This document shows, one piece after another, positions 46,636-58,621 of a stretch of 64,000 nt of DNA. Source of the DNA: Protea cynaroides (taxonomy: Eukaryota; Streptophyta; Magnoliopsida; Proteales; Proteaceae). Each line of letters begins with the position of its first letter. Within the stretch, counting starts at the first letter, position 1. The notes under the pieces are model-generated. The model was not told the origin of the DNA. It saw only the letters and a list, made by a program, of their open reading frames with translations, and made no database searches. A program made the translations under genes and the position numbers. The DNA lies in contig CM053265.1 in assembly GCA_028583415.1 (NCBI GenBank), forward strand, positions 22,266,830 through 22,330,829. Reading direction: 5' to 3'.

Positions 46636-47918
46636 ATGGTGGGCGGAAACGGTCATAGGGGTCGAAAGCGTCACCAGGCTAGGATGCGCCTCGAGGAAGA
46701 GGAACAGGTTGCACCAGGCCATGTTAGAGAGCCAAGCCCGGAAGTTGAGGAAGAACAGGTTCTAGAGGTATCGACAAACTTGCCTGGCCCACCTCACAGG
46801 AATTTTGAGACCATTGTTACCAACCTGGTCTATCAAATGCAAGCTCAGCAGAAAGAATTCCTGAGCGAGATACTGAAGATGTTCAGGCCACCGGGTTCTG
46901 TTCCCACTGGAGGTACGCCCGAGTCTGGAGGGAATAATACTACACAGCCAATGCATGGTAGTCCAAGACTGATGGGCCAACCCCAGAATGTACCACCACT
47001 GCACCAGTTTCTGTCATCTTCTGCTTATCAGGGAGCATATCCGTATCCACCACCATGGTACGGAATGAATACACAGGGACAACACGATCTGAGCAGGGCG
47101 GTGGATAGATTCCTAAAGTTGAAGCCTTCATCTTTCACAGGTAAAACAGGGAAACCATTGTGGCCAGCACAGTGGATTGCAGAGATGGAGAAGAATTTTT
47201 GGCTAATGACTTGTTCAGAGGATTAAAAGGTCCTATTTGCCACTCACATGCTGAAAGAAGATGCAAATGCTTGGTGGAATTCTACACGGGCATATTTGGA
47301 GACGAAGCATACACAGGTGGATTGGGAAGTGTTCAAGGTTGCCTACTTCGATAAGTATTTTTCGAAGAGCTTCAGAGATCGGATGGAGAAGGAGTTCCTT
47401 AATCTACAACAGTCTCGGTCATTGTGGATGCTTATCGCCAGAGGTACGAGGGAGTTATTTTTCTTCGCACCGGCAAGTATGCAAGAAGAAGAGACCAAGA
47501 CACGTAGGTTCACCATGGGACTACGTGGAAGCATCAAGAGAGCACATATTGGGTCTGGACAAGAAAATCTATAATGAGGCTGTGCAGGTTGCGAGGGTGA
47601 TAGAGTCTAGTCAGCGGGACAGCTTCTTTGCACAGAACAGAGGAGTGAAGAGACCCGCTATTGAGAGTTTGGGTGGCGGTAACAATAGACCTTTCCGCCC
47701 ATACTGGGCTCAGACCGCTACAGTACCTGCTAGGAACAATACGGCACCACCTGTGCCACAGAACGCCGGATTCAACCTGAATATCAAATGTTACAACTGT
47801 CAGCAAGTGGGTCATATTGCCAGGACCTGCACTCTACCTAGGAAGCAACCTCCCCAGCAAGGAAAAGTATATGCGGTCACCACTGAAGAGGCAGCCGCAT
47901 CACCCGATGTGGTCACTG
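46636..47918 (+). pseudogene. gag: TK2 gag
   Basis: Starts MVGGNGHRGRKRH after an acceptor-like CTTCTTCTCAG. The gag core has LSRAVDRFLKLKPSSFTG, PLWPAQWIAEMEKNF and a stop at about 47224 (TK3 has DEK there). The next part (LKEDANAWWNSTRAYLETK to EKEFLNLQQ) is in frame from 47248, then shifts near 47415 and 47545. The zinc knuckle CYNCQQVGHIARTC at about 47790 is followed by the QQGKVYAVTTEEAAASPDVV tail ending at the intron donor 47919. Confidence 0.9.
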
Positions 47919-48002
47919 GTACGACTCTATCCCTTACTATTTGGCTTACTATTTTCATTGTGTGTATGCGCATGTAGAACTAAGGGATAATAAAAATTCC
48001 AA
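47919..48002 (+). other. TK2 gag-protease intron, acceptor mutated
   Basis: 84 bp between SPDVVTG and VNVAGIPARVLFDSGA. Donor ACTG|GTACGA is intact. The acceptor position reads TTCCAA where TK3 has TTCTAG. In-frame TAG and TAA lie inside. Confidence 0.55.
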
Positions 48003-51000
48003 AAATTGTAAATGTAGCTGGTATACCTGCCAGAGTACTATTTGACTCTGGGGCCACACACTCCTTTGTTTCTATTTCCTTTGGGAAGCGAATGGAGTTA
48101 CCAATTAAGCACTTGAACCCAAGCTTGATAGTTCGCTCTCCACTAGGAGTCGAAGTGGCTTTGACTGAATATTATGGACCATGAACTGTATGTATTGAGA
48201 GCCGAGACTTAGAAGCAAGTCTGGTACTACTCGAGATGGCAGACTTTGATGTCATCTTGGGAATGGATTGGCTACGCCATCATTCAGCTATCATATTATG
48301 TGGTGAAAGGAAGTTTGTGCTTACAAACAAAAAGGGGAAGGAGTATAGCTTCACTGGGATCAAGCTATCTAGGAAGCAGAAGCTGATCCTCTCCGCCCTA
48401 AAAGCCAAGCGATGCTTAGAGAAAGGGGGAGTGGGGTATCTAGTATCCGTAGTCGACATCACGGCGGAGTCGCACAAGATGGAAGATATAGATGTGGTTC
48501 GAGAGTTCCCAGATGTATTTCCAGAGGAGCTTCCAGGTCTACCATCGGACAGGGCTACAGAGTTTGTAATAGACCTTATGTCAGGTTCAGCGCCGGTGTC
48601 TAAAGCACCATACAGGATGGCTCCTACCGAGTTAAAGGAGTTGAAGACCCAATTACAAGAATTGTTAGATAAGGGTTTCATAAGACCTAGCATATCGCCT
48701 TGGGGAGCACCTGTTTTATTTGTTAAGAAGAAAGACGGAAGTGTAAGACTATGCATTGACTACCGTGAACTGAACAAGTTGACGATCAAGAATTGATATC
48801 CTTTGCCTAGAATCGATGATCTGTTCGATCAATTGTAGGGTGCAAAGGTTTTCACGAAGATTGATCTCCGATCGGGGTATCACCAACTGAAGATCAAGGC
48901 CGGAGATATTCCGAAGACAGCTTTCAGGACGAGGTATGGGCATTGAGTTTCTAGTTATGTCTTTCGGGTTGACCAATGCTCCAGCGTCGTTCATGGAACT
49001 GATGAACCGAGTGTTTCATGATATGTTGGACACTTCGGTCATCGTATTCATCGATAACATATTGATCTACTCAAAGGACATGGAGACTCATACAACACAT
49101 TTGAGGGCAGTCCTACAACGGCTGAGATAAGAAAAGCTTTATGCTAAGTTCAAGAAGTGCGAGTTTTGGCTGAAGGAAGTAGCTTTCTTGGGCCATGGAG
49201 TATCTGAAGATGGTATCAAGGTTGATCCAAGTAAGATAGCTGCTATAGTAGGATGGGAAGCACCAAAATCTATTGCGGAGATTCGTAGTTTCCTTGGGTT
49301 GGCTGGTTATTATAGAAGATTCGTAGAAGATTACTCCAGGATCGTTGTTCCACTCACCAGATTGACCAAGAAGGGAGAGAAATTCCTATGGACAGATGAG
49401 TGCGAGAAGTGCTTTCAGACTTTGAAGTCAAGACTAGTCTCTGCACCTATCTTGACCATCCCAGAACCAAGCGTACCGTTTACTTTATATACGGATGCTT
49501 CAGGGTTGGGTATTGGGTGTGTATTGATGCAAGGAGAACAGGTGATTGCTTACGCATCAAGACAGTTAAAAGAGCATGAAAAGAACTATCCTACGCATGA
49601 TTTGGAGCTAGCAGCGGTTATACATGCAATCAAGACTTGGAGACACTACTTGTATGGTGAGAAGTTTCAGATCAAGTCAGATCACAAGAGCTTAACTTAT
49701 CTTTTCACTCTGAAGGATCTGAATATGAGACAGAGGAGATGGCTGGAGTTATTAAAAGATTATGATTGTGACATCCAGTATCGTCCGGGTAAAGCAAATG
49801 TTGTGGCTGATGCCTTGAGCAGAAAGTGGGCATCGAAATCTGAGGCAGGACCAAGTACAAATGCTGCATTATGTGCCGCAGCCTCAAGTTCATTCGAAGG
49901 TGATGAAGAGTATATAATAGAGACTGCAGAAGATCCAGTTGAGCAAGGTTTAATTCATAAGTTCACCATGATGTTTGTAGCTTTGAAGATCTCACCGGAT
50001 CTAGTTGATGAAGTTAAGGTAGCAATCCTACAGGATCCACATCTCAAGACAGTGCAAGAAGACCTAGACAAGGGTACGAGCAATCCTGACTTTACCTTGG
50101 ATTCAGACAAGGTACTCAGGTATCGTGGACGGTTATGTATACCTGAAAGTGAAGACTGCAATATCAGAGATCGAGTTATGACTGAAGCTCATTACACTCC
50201 ATATTCGGTACATCCAGGAAGTACCAAAATGTACCATGATTGACAAAGACTATATTGGTGGAGGGGTATGAAAGCAGATATAGCTCGTTTCGTGTTCCAA
50301 TGTTTGAATTGTCAACAAGTTAAAGCAGAAAGGCAGAGACCCGCAGGTTTACTACAGCCATTACCAGAACCTACATGGAAGTGGGATTGCATTACCATGG
50401 ATTTCATCACTGGCCTACCTTTGACACCAAGGTCAGTGGATGCAGTTTGGGTAATAGTTGATCGACTCACCAAGACAGCTCGATTTATTGCGGTCAGACC
50501 TCAGTATACCATGGAGAAACTGGCCAAGTTATATGTTGATAATATAGTCAGACTCCATGGCGTTCCAGAGAGTATAGTATCTGACAGAGATCCCCGTTTT
50601 ACATCAAAGTTTTGGGAAGGATTACAGAAAGCTAATGGAAAAAGGTTGAAGTTCAGTACAACTTCACCCTCAGATGGACGGACAGTCAGAACGAACTATT
50701 CAAATTTTAGAAGATATGCTCCGAGCTTGTGCATTAGATTTCAAGGGAGCTTGGGATGAGAAACTATCACTCATCGAGTTCGCTTATAACAACAGTTATC
50801 AGGCTACAATTCAGATGGCCCCATATGAAGCACTCTATGGGAAGAAGTGTCGTACACCTCTGTTATGGAACGAGGTGGGAGAAAGAAGAATTGTAGGACC
50901 GAAGTTTGTTGAAGAAACTTGTCGAGTGATTGATCAGATCAAAGAGAGAGTAAAGACAGCTCAAGTTCGACAGAAGCACTATGCGGATAATCGACGTCGA

Positions 51001-51474
51001 GATCTGGAGTTTGTAGTGGGTGACAAAGTATTCTTGAAGGTATCACCGGTGCAAGGTCTGAAAAGGTTTGGTAAGAAGGGGAAGCTATGCCCCAGGTATG
51101 TGGGACCATATGAGATATTGACCCGACGTGGTAATGTAGCATATCAATTGGCTCTACCACCATCTATGTCAAGCGTTCATAACGTGTTCCGTGTATCATT
51201 ACTGAAGAAGTATGTCAGAGATCCATCGCACATCTTGACCACTGGTCGCCCAGACTTGACTGAAGACTTAACATTCGAAGTGGTGCCTGTGATGCTCTCA
51301 AGTCGAAAGGTACAACAACTTCGAACCAAGGATATCCATTATGTGAAGGTGCATTGGAGAAGTCATAATGTCGAAGAAATTACTTGGGAAGAGGAGAGCG
51401 CGATGAGGAAGGAGTACCCTAACCTTTTCGACAATCAAGGTACGTTCAAATTTCAAGGCCGAAATTTCTTTTAA
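48003..51474 (+). pseudogene. pol: TK2 pol: protease to chromodomain
   Basis: Protease ARVLFDSGATHSFVS (about 48030) with a stop near 48184; DFDVILGMDWLRHHSA. RT from KMEDIDVVREFPDVFPEELP; stops at about 48796 and 48838; a two-base loss near 48944. The catalytic motif is VFIDNILIYS (second Asp changed to Asn, about 49052). RNase H (49188-50243) is in one long frame with TLYTDASGLGIGCVL and KSDHKSLTYLF. Integrase: zinc part near 50205-50330, WDCITMDFITG, HGVPESIVSDRDPRF, a frameshift near 50660, DGQSERTIQILEDML, GKKCRTPLLWNEVGERRI, then chromodomain SRKVQQLRTKDIHYVKVHW with EEITWEEE. Ends at 51474. Confidence 0.92.
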
Positions 51475-51542
51475 GGGTGGGGGAGTTGTGAGACTACATG
51501 CAAATTTCGGGATGAAATTTCTTTTAAGGGTGGGGGAGTTGT
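51461..51542 (+). repeat. Duplicated polypurine tract of TK2
   Basis: A 29-bp unit (GAAATTTCTTTTAAGGGT plus GGGGGAGTTGT) occurs at 51461-51489 and 51514-51542, a period of 53 bp. Only the second copy abuts the 3' LTR; the first is followed by GAGACTACATG. Confidence 0.9.
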
Positions 51543-53794
51543 AAGACCCGCAATCCGTAAACCCAGTCTAAACCTTGGTTTTGTGTCGTAGCAGGTCTTC
51601 CGATCATCACCGGGCCAGATGGGACGAGCGGATGACAAACAGGTACAAAATCGGATCAAAGACGGTCAAATATTCATCATTTTATGTTGACTGGTCGATG
51701 GTACCAGTCGATCGGTTAGCTCTGCGCAGCTGAGTGCGGAGATCCAGAATTGGATCTCTGTGGGTCCCATTTTCCTAAACCCTAATGCCTGAACCTTCTT
51801 AATCCTAATAGGGTTACTAAACCCTAATTCTAGCCTATAAATACACTCTTAAACCTCCTCAAATCCTTTCCATTATCTCTCACAAACTCTAGAGAAGAGA
51901 AGGAGGTTGGAAAGGAGAAGGAGCTAGGAAGAAGAAGGAGGTGTCGCCAATACCGTTCGACGACGCTCACGTTACGCGAGTCAACGGTAAGTGTTTTAAT
52001 CATTCTTCTTACTCTATGACTTTAGGTTAGCTGTGTGGGTGGATCAATACCATGCAAAGTAGGTATTGATCAAAAACCCTAAATTGGATATTAAACCCTA
52101 AGTTGCCGTCAAACCCTAGATTCGAGTTCCGAGATGATATTCATCGAAACTAGACTCGAATGAGTTGGGGATAACTCTAACTTAAAGCTTAGACTTAGAA
52201 TGGATAGGAGAAACCCTGGAAATCCATAGAGATTGATCGACGACAGTCGAAAAATCAAGTGTATGGTCTTCCGGAGACATACCGGTCGACCATACCGGTT
52301 GCTAGTCTGCTTACAGAGCTGCAACCGGTATGTTGCGACCGGTCAGCTCTGAAAGGCTGGTTTTGGACTTTGTTGGTTTCCAACCAACATGAAACCCTAA
52401 GGAATCTATTCTAATGAAACCCTAATAATATTGTAGGACTTTATGACTTTCCATTTGGATCTTGCGACGTGAAGCAAGCTAACAAATGAGCGTCAGGTAA
52501 GGGAATCGGACCTAAACCTAATAATTAATGGACAGTAAATCGTTGTTAACCACCTGATTATGTATGATGTGATGTTTGTGCATATTCACATGCCATCTTT
52601 TAATTTCAGTTATTATTACTGTTCATGCATTGTTAGGATGTGATTGTTAAGCATGTGATTGTTTTCGTTAGTGTGTGGAGTGGGGCATGGGCCTGGGATC
52701 GCTCCTCACACTAGCACTTTTTGTAGTATTCTGTCTTAACATGCTTGGTACGGGTGGGGCATCAGGGGAATGTCATGGTACGGTGGTCTCCGATGTTGAT
52801 GCTGGCCTGGCCATGGTTATGTGGCATTGTGGTCTCCGAGGTCGACGCTGGCTTGTCCACGATGCTTTAGCTCTATCTCTATGCCGTAGGGAGTTATGTT
52901 GTGATAGGGTCTACCTGCGTTATGTTTCTATCCTAGTGGGTTAGTTGCGGATAGGGCATCAGGGGAGGTGTGGGAATGCCTTAGCTCTATCTCTATGCCG
53001 TAGACGACTGTGCTGGGATAGAGCATACATTGATGACATATAGGATTGGTTAGTTGCGAGCCCAGTTTGTGAGCCCTGGCCAGTAGGGGCTTAGGTACTG
53101 GTATGGGTAGAGCATCAGGGGAGGTACGGGGGTATCTTAGATATATCTCTATTCCATGATGGGTGCATGTGGGCCAATGGGGGTGTGATCCATGAGGTGC
53201 CACACACTCGTGTATAGAGGTGCGGGGGCCACCAAACCTTTCTATAGCACATTGCAAACTTAAAACCAGACCACAGCATAAAATTGATTGTTACTCATGC
53301 ATAATATTGTGAAACTGTCTGATTGTCTTACTGAGCTAAGTTGTGAGCTCACCCTTTGTGTACACATTGTTTTTAGATGTTGATGCAGGATACACGGTGG
53401 ATGATTATATGAATGCTCCGACGTATGGTGATGTTGCTACTCTGGGTGTGCAGGCAGGAGAGGACGAGCATGACGCTTCATGCGAGTGCCCTTTCTGCGT
53501 GTATCTTTGATTGGATTTTTATTTATTTTCATTACTTTCGATTGGATTAAAGAGATGTAATGATATTATATTATTTGCTTGGATTTGAATAATGGGATAT
53601 TTTATTTAAATTATCTATAGTTACTCAGTTCATTCTATTTAAAGACTTCCGCTGTATTATTTATATTCTGATTGTGGTTATGTGTAATGGGTTTGTATGA
53701 GTGGACACGGTCTATTCGAGATCCTGGTATGAACCGTTGGTTCAATGACGGTTCACTCACACCATTCTGGTTGGGTCAGAATTGGGGTGTGACA
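51540..53794 (+). repeat. TK2 3' LTR
   Basis: 2,255 bp, near-identical to the 5' LTR (for example CCGCACTCCG versus CCGCAATCCG near the start). Same TATA box, motif clusters and repeats. Confidence 0.96.
53388..53510 (+). CDS. LTR-encoded conserved exon (TK2 3' LTR)
   Basis: GYTVDDYMNAPTYGDVATLG, GEDEHDA, SCECPFCVYL and stop. Differs from the 5' copy at two residues. Confidence 0.5.
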   Translation, partial: GYTVDDYMNAPTYGDVATLGVQAGEDEHDASCECPFCVYL

Positions 53795-53799
53795 ATGCA

Positions 53800-53922
53800 G
53801 GTACGACTGTTGAAGATTATATAAATGCTCTAGTGTACGGGAACGTGGCAGCGATGGAAGTGGAAGAGGAAGTGGATACACATGACTCCTCTTGCGAGTG
53901 TAACTCATGTGTATTCGATTAA
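53800..53922 (+). CDS. LTR-encoded conserved exon (S3 copy, subfamily A)
   Basis: GTTVEDYINALVYGNVAAME, VDTHDS, SCECNSCVFD and stop TAA. TK2 inserted one base before this frame, so the acceptor sequence GATGCAG is split but rebuilt by the atgca duplication. The many silent differences from the TK1 version are the best evidence for coding. Confidence 0.5.
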   Translation, partial: GTTVEDYINALVYGNVAAMEVEEEVDTHDSSCECNSCVFD

Positions 53923-54214
53923 ATATTTTTTCTAGTTTTCTTTATTTGGATTTATTAAGGACATGTATTTGATATTTATTTATGTCTCAGTTGATACAGA
54001 ATAATTTGCTATCTAAATATTAATATCACAGTAGATTCTCAGTTTATTTTATTATAAGACTTCCGCTATTGTATATTTACTCTGATTATGAATGTGGATG
54101 TATGGGGTTTAGATAAAATGGATATAGCCTACTCGAGATCCTGGTTGAACCATTGGTTTGTTAGCGGTTCATCACACCATTCTGAATAGTGCGGAATTGG
54201 GGTGTGAAACCTAC

Positions 54215-54662
54215 AGTTCTTCTAAACTCTTAAAGGATCCAAAGCTTTCCAATGGAAACCTGAGTGTGAGAAGTCATTCTACAACTTGAAGAAGTACTTA
54301 TCATCTCCGTCCTTCCTGGTTAAGCTCAAAACAGGCGACGACCTCCTCCTTTACTTGGCAGTATCTCCAGTAGCTATTAGTGTAGTACTCATCAAGGAGA
54401 TGGGGAAGGAATAACATCCTATCTACTATATCAGTAAGGTTCTCCTAGACTCAAAAACCAGATATTAATACATTGAAAATCTAGCCTTGGCCCTGGTTAT
54501 TGCGGCCAAAAAACTTTGACCTTATTTCCAGTCGCATTCAGTCACTGTCTTGACGAATCGAACCCTAAAGAAGTTTCTTGCTCGAACTGATGTTTTGGGT
54601 TGAATGGTCAACTAGGCAGTTGAGTTCGGGGAGTTTAATTTTAAAGTTTCAACCAAGAATAG
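54215..54662 (+). pseudogene. pol: Element X: RNase H portion
   Basis: Continues the X polyprotein after S3: LKGSKAFQWKPECEKSF, LLYLAVSPVAISVVLIKE, HPIYYISKVLLD, LALALVIAAKKL, then VEFGEFNFKV. These are the conserved blocks of Tat-type RNase H (TD is not seen; the usual LYLAVS start is). Stops at about 54413, 54466 and 54520. Cut at 54663 by LTR S5. Confidence 0.8.
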
Positions 54663-56038
54663 TGTAAGACCTGCACTCTACTAACCCAATCTAACCATGT
54701 CGTGTCAGGTCTTTCCATCATAATCGGATCGAGTGGACTAATCATGTAAAGAAACCAAGAGACTAGGTAAGAGAATCGACTTAAAAAAAACTTATATTTA
54801 AGTATATGGCCGACTACCTAAGCTGGTATGGTCGACCATAAGATGAGGAAATAAAACCAGTCAATATGGGACGTGTGGTCTATACTTCTGAAACGTGTGG
54901 TTGACGGATTTTGCGATCGTATGTTCGACCGCATGCACCTAGATCAGACTTCAATATTTGAAAACTTTCCAAATCAAAAGGAGGTCTCTTTCCTATTGTT
55001 GGAGGGCTCTATATGGAGAGTTTTTTTTTTCTATATAGGGGACATTCCTCAGCCCTTTCTCACTCTTTTGAATCATTATCAAACCCTAAAACCTAAGAGA
55101 GAAAGAGAGAGGAAGAGAAGAAGAAGGAAATTTGGTGAAAAAGGCTGAGAGGAGGTGTTTTGTAGACTCTCTGCATTAAGTAAGGTACGAACCTTGTCTC
55201 TGTAGCTATATAATACCTAGAGTAGGAGTTTCTAATGCAAATTGTGATACCAAACCCAATGTAAGGACAAACTATGGGATTTTCTAAGCAAATCTCAAAG
55301 GGGATCATGGAGAATGGGTTAGAGTACTTAGTCTGATAAAAACTAAAATTTATGACCTTCTAATGATCATTAAGGAGAATCCCGTTGATGAGCCAAGAGG
55401 AGGAACTCGTATTGGAAGTAAAAATCAGACCAAACTCGTTTGGTCGCAGCTATGGTCGACTATAGGATGATCATAGAGTTGACCACAGCCATTCGGGAAA
55501 ATCTCAGGAAACATGTGGTCGCAGGTATGGTCACATATAGTGCAACCACAGGGGGTCGGCCGTACGTGGTATGGTTGACACAGTCATGCGATCACATGAT
55601 CAATCAGTCACCTATCAGTGATCTGTTTCAACTTTGACTACTGTAACTTGTTACACATGAACCCTAACTTAAATCCATATAATTTCTAGGTTCCTAAATT
55701 GATTCAAAGATATTTGCAAGGCTTGGAAGGAGATCAAATATCGTTAACAGGTGAGGGAACAAGACCTAAACTAAAAGGCTAATAACAAGCTACCCCTTTT
55801 ATTTTACTTTCTGTTAATGAATATGATACCATACCTTGTATGATTTCTTGTGCATCTCACATGTCATCTAATACTTGTTATATATTTGCTCATGCATATT
55901 TATTTTTGTTTATTTATAATATGATGATGATGCTAGGGATAGGCATGTGTCTGTATGTGTGGTTAGTGTATTGGATGTGAGTGGAGCATCAGGGGGAGGA
56001 AGTAGAATTGTGGTTTATCCTGGCCACCAGACTCTAGC
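54663..56038 (+). mobile_element. S5: Tekay-like LTR, subfamily B, left part
   Basis: Starts TGTAAGACCTGCACTC. The B motif (TATGGTCGACCATAAG) is at about 54815-54935 and again at 55440-55585. It is interrupted at 56038 by TK3. The rest, its right end and any target duplication (aatag on the left) should be to the right of the window, so it may be solo or part of an element. Confidence 0.85.
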
Positions 56039-58290
56039 TGTAAGACCCGCACTCCGTGAACCCGGTCTAAACCTTGATTTCATGTCGTAGCAGGTCTTCT
56101 GATCATCATCGGGCCAGACGGGACGAGCGGATGACAAACAGGTACGAAATCGGATCAAAGTCGGTCAAATAAGTGTCATTTTATGTTGACTGGTCGATGG
56201 TACCGGTCTTGGTACCAGTCGACCGGTATACTCTGCGCAGTTGACTACGGAGATCCGGAATTGGATTTCTGCAGGTCCCACTTTCCTAAACCCTAATACC
56301 TGGACCTTCCTAATCCTAATAGGGTTACTAAACCCTAATCCTAGCCTATATAAACACCTCTAAACCTCCTCAAATCCTTTCCATTATCTCTCACAAATTC
56401 TAGAGAGGAGAAGGAGGTTGGAGAAGGAGAAGGAGCAAGGAAGAAGAAGGAAGTGCCACCATTGCCGTTCGACGACGCTCACCTTACGCCAATCGACGGT
56501 AAGTGTTTTAATCATTCTTCTTACTCTATGACTCTAGGATAGTTGTATGGTTGGATCAATACCATGCAAAGCAGGTATTGATCTAAAACCTTAATTTGCT
56601 GTCAAACCCTAGATTTGAGTTCTAGGATGATTATCATCAAAACTAAACTTGAATGAGTTGGAGATAACTCTAACTCAAAGCTCAGACTTAGAATGGATAG
56701 GAGAAACCCTGGAATCAATAGAGAATAATCGATGGCACTCAAAAAACCAAGTGTATGGTCTTCCGGAGATAAACTAGTCGACCATACCGGTTGCTAGTTT
56801 TCTCACAGAGCTGCAACCGGTATGTTGCGACCAGTCAGCTCTGAAAGGCTGGTTTTGGACTTTGTTGGTTTTTCGACCAATGTGAAACCCTAAGAAACTA
56901 TTCTAATGAAACCCTAATAATATTGTAGGACTTTGTGATATTCTTTTTGGATCTTGCGACGTGGAGCAAGCTATCAAACGAGCATCAGGTAAGGGAATCT
57001 GACCAAAACCCTAATAATTAATGGACAGTAAATCGTTGTTAATAACCCTGAATATATATGATGTGATGTTTGTGCATATTCACATGCCATCCTTTACTTT
57101 CAGTTATTATTATTGTTCTTGCATAATAGGATGTGATTGTTAGGCATGTGATTGTTTTCTTTGGTGTGTGGAGTGGGGCATGGGATCATTCCTCACACTA
57201 GCACTTTTGTAGTATTCTATTTTAACATGCTTGGTACGGGTGGGGTATCAGGAGAAGGTCGTGGTACGGTGGTCTCCGATGTTGATGTTGGCCTGGCCAT
57301 GGTGATGTGGCACTGTGGTCTCCGATGCCGACGCTGGCTTGTCCATGATGCTTTAGCTCTATCTCTATGCCGTAGGGAGTTATGTTGGGATAGGGTCTAC
57401 CTGCGTATTGTTCTATCCTAGTGTGTTTGTTGCGGATAGGGTATCAGGGGGATGTGAGGTATTGTGGTCTCCAGCCCGACCTGCACGCTCTAGCTCTATC
57501 TCTATGCCATAGACGGTTGTGCTGGGATAGAGCCTGCATTGATGACATATAGGATTGGTTAGTTGCGAGCCCAGTTTGCAAGCCCTGGCCAGTAGGGGCT
57601 TAGGTACTGGTATGGGTGGAGTATCAGGGGAGGTGCGGGTATACCTTAGCTCTATCTCTATTCCATGATGGGTGCATGTGGGTCGGTGGTGGTGTGATCT
57701 ATTGTGCGGTGCCACACACTCGTGTATAGAGGTGCGGGGGCCACCAAACCTTTCTATAGCACATTGCAAACTTAAACCAGACCACAACATAAAATGATTG
57801 TTACTCATGCATAATATTGTGAAACTGTCTGATTGTCTTACTGAGCTAAGTTGTGAGCTCACCCTTTGTATATACATTGTTTTAGATGTTGATGCAGGTT
57901 ACACGGTGGACGACTATATGAACGCTTCGACGAATGGTGGTGTTGCTGCTTTGGATGTACCGGTCGGAGAGGACGAGCATGACGCTTCATGCGAGTGCCC
58001 TTTCTACGTGTACCTTTGATTGACTATTATTTATTTTCAGTAGATATTAAAAGATGTAAGGATATTTAGTTATGCTTGGGATTCGAATAATTGGATACTT
58101 ATTTAAATTTATCAATAGATACTCAATTCATTTTATTTAAAGACTTCCGCTGTATCTATTTATATTCTGATTGTGGTTATGTGGAATGGTTTGTATGAGG
58201 GGACACGGTCTATTCGAGATCCTGGTGTGAATCGTTAGTTCAGTGACGGTTCATTTACACCATTCTGGTTGGTTCAGAATTGGGTGTGAC
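56039..58290 (+). repeat. TK3 5' LTR
   Basis: Starts TGTAAGACCCGCACTCCG and ends GGTGTGACA. TATA box CTATATAAAC at about 56346-56355. Leader donor CGACG|GTAAGT at 56499, a perfect match to the plant donor consensus. C-type motif at about 56195-56226 and 56770-56845. Confidence 0.94.
57897..58019 (+). CDS. LTR-encoded conserved exon (TK3 5' LTR)
   Basis: GYTVDDYMNASTNGGVAALD, GEDEHDA, SCECPFYVYL and stop. Open upstream to an ATG at 57798 (73 codons), as in the TK0 5' LTR. Confidence 0.5.
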   Translation, partial: GYTVDDYMNASTNGGVAALDVPVGEDEHDASCECPFYVYL

Positions 58291-58293
58291 AAC

Positions 58294-58305
58294 TTGGTAT
58301 CAGAG
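58294..58305 (+). other. TK3 primer-binding site (initiator tRNA-Met)
   Basis: TGGTATCAGAGC directly after the LTR end; position within one base. Confidence 0.92.
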
Positions 58306-58621
58306 CTCTCGGGCTCTGTTCAACAGACCATATTGCACTTAACTAAGTCGATGAATTGAGTTCGGAAAATTTAAAAATCTTAATACAAACACACCCTAAG
58401 CATTGTTTGATACCTTTGACTGATTAAGAAAGAGCATAATATACTATGTTAAATATGGAATTTAATGATATTCATGCACTAGTTAGGAAAACCATAAACT
58501 CTCATTAAACAGAAAACAGAATATCGAATGTAATAGTGCTACAGGGTACAGTCCACAAGCCGGACAGTTACCCTGATATATAAACATATCAAGAAAGAAA
58601 AGAGAGAAAATAAAGGGACAT

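Larger units (their letters stand above)
39592..53794 (+). mobile_element. TK2: complete Tekay-like chromovirus, subfamily C, containing solo LTR S4
   Basis: The target duplication is atgca at 39587-39591 and 53795-53799. Without S4 it is about 11.9 kb. The order is the same as TK1. The LTRs are nearly identical by eye (2,253 and 2,255 bp), so it is young, yet gag, pol and the antisense gene all carry stops or shifts. Confidence 0.96.
37730..54209 (+). mobile_element. S3: solo LTR (subfamily A) interrupted by TK2
   Basis: The left part, 37730-39591, and the right part, 53800-54209, make one LTR of 2,272 bp. The target duplication is cctac at 37725-37729 and 54210-54214. The last bases are GGTGTGAAA instead of GGTGTGACA. 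Motif clusters lie at about 37870-38000 and 38505-38635 (GGGGTCG / TCGACCCC form). TATA-like CTATAAATAG is at about 38091. TK2 is inserted at 39591/39592. Confidence 0.93.

Noticed and set aside
37730..54209. S3 and TK2 read as one element with two LTRs
   Set aside because: The pieces 37730-39591 and 53800-54209 add up to a single LTR, and TK2 has its own two LTRs and own target duplication (atgca).
52928..57877. Antisense LTR ORFs with repeats like GIEIELRYxxTSPDALP and CKLGSQLTNP (52928-53257, 57413-57877, 34410-34748, 15692-16030)
   Set aside because: They are the reverse reading of the TTAGCTCTATCTCTATG repeat array. The periodic peptide reflects DNA repeats, not a protein family, and frames break between copies.
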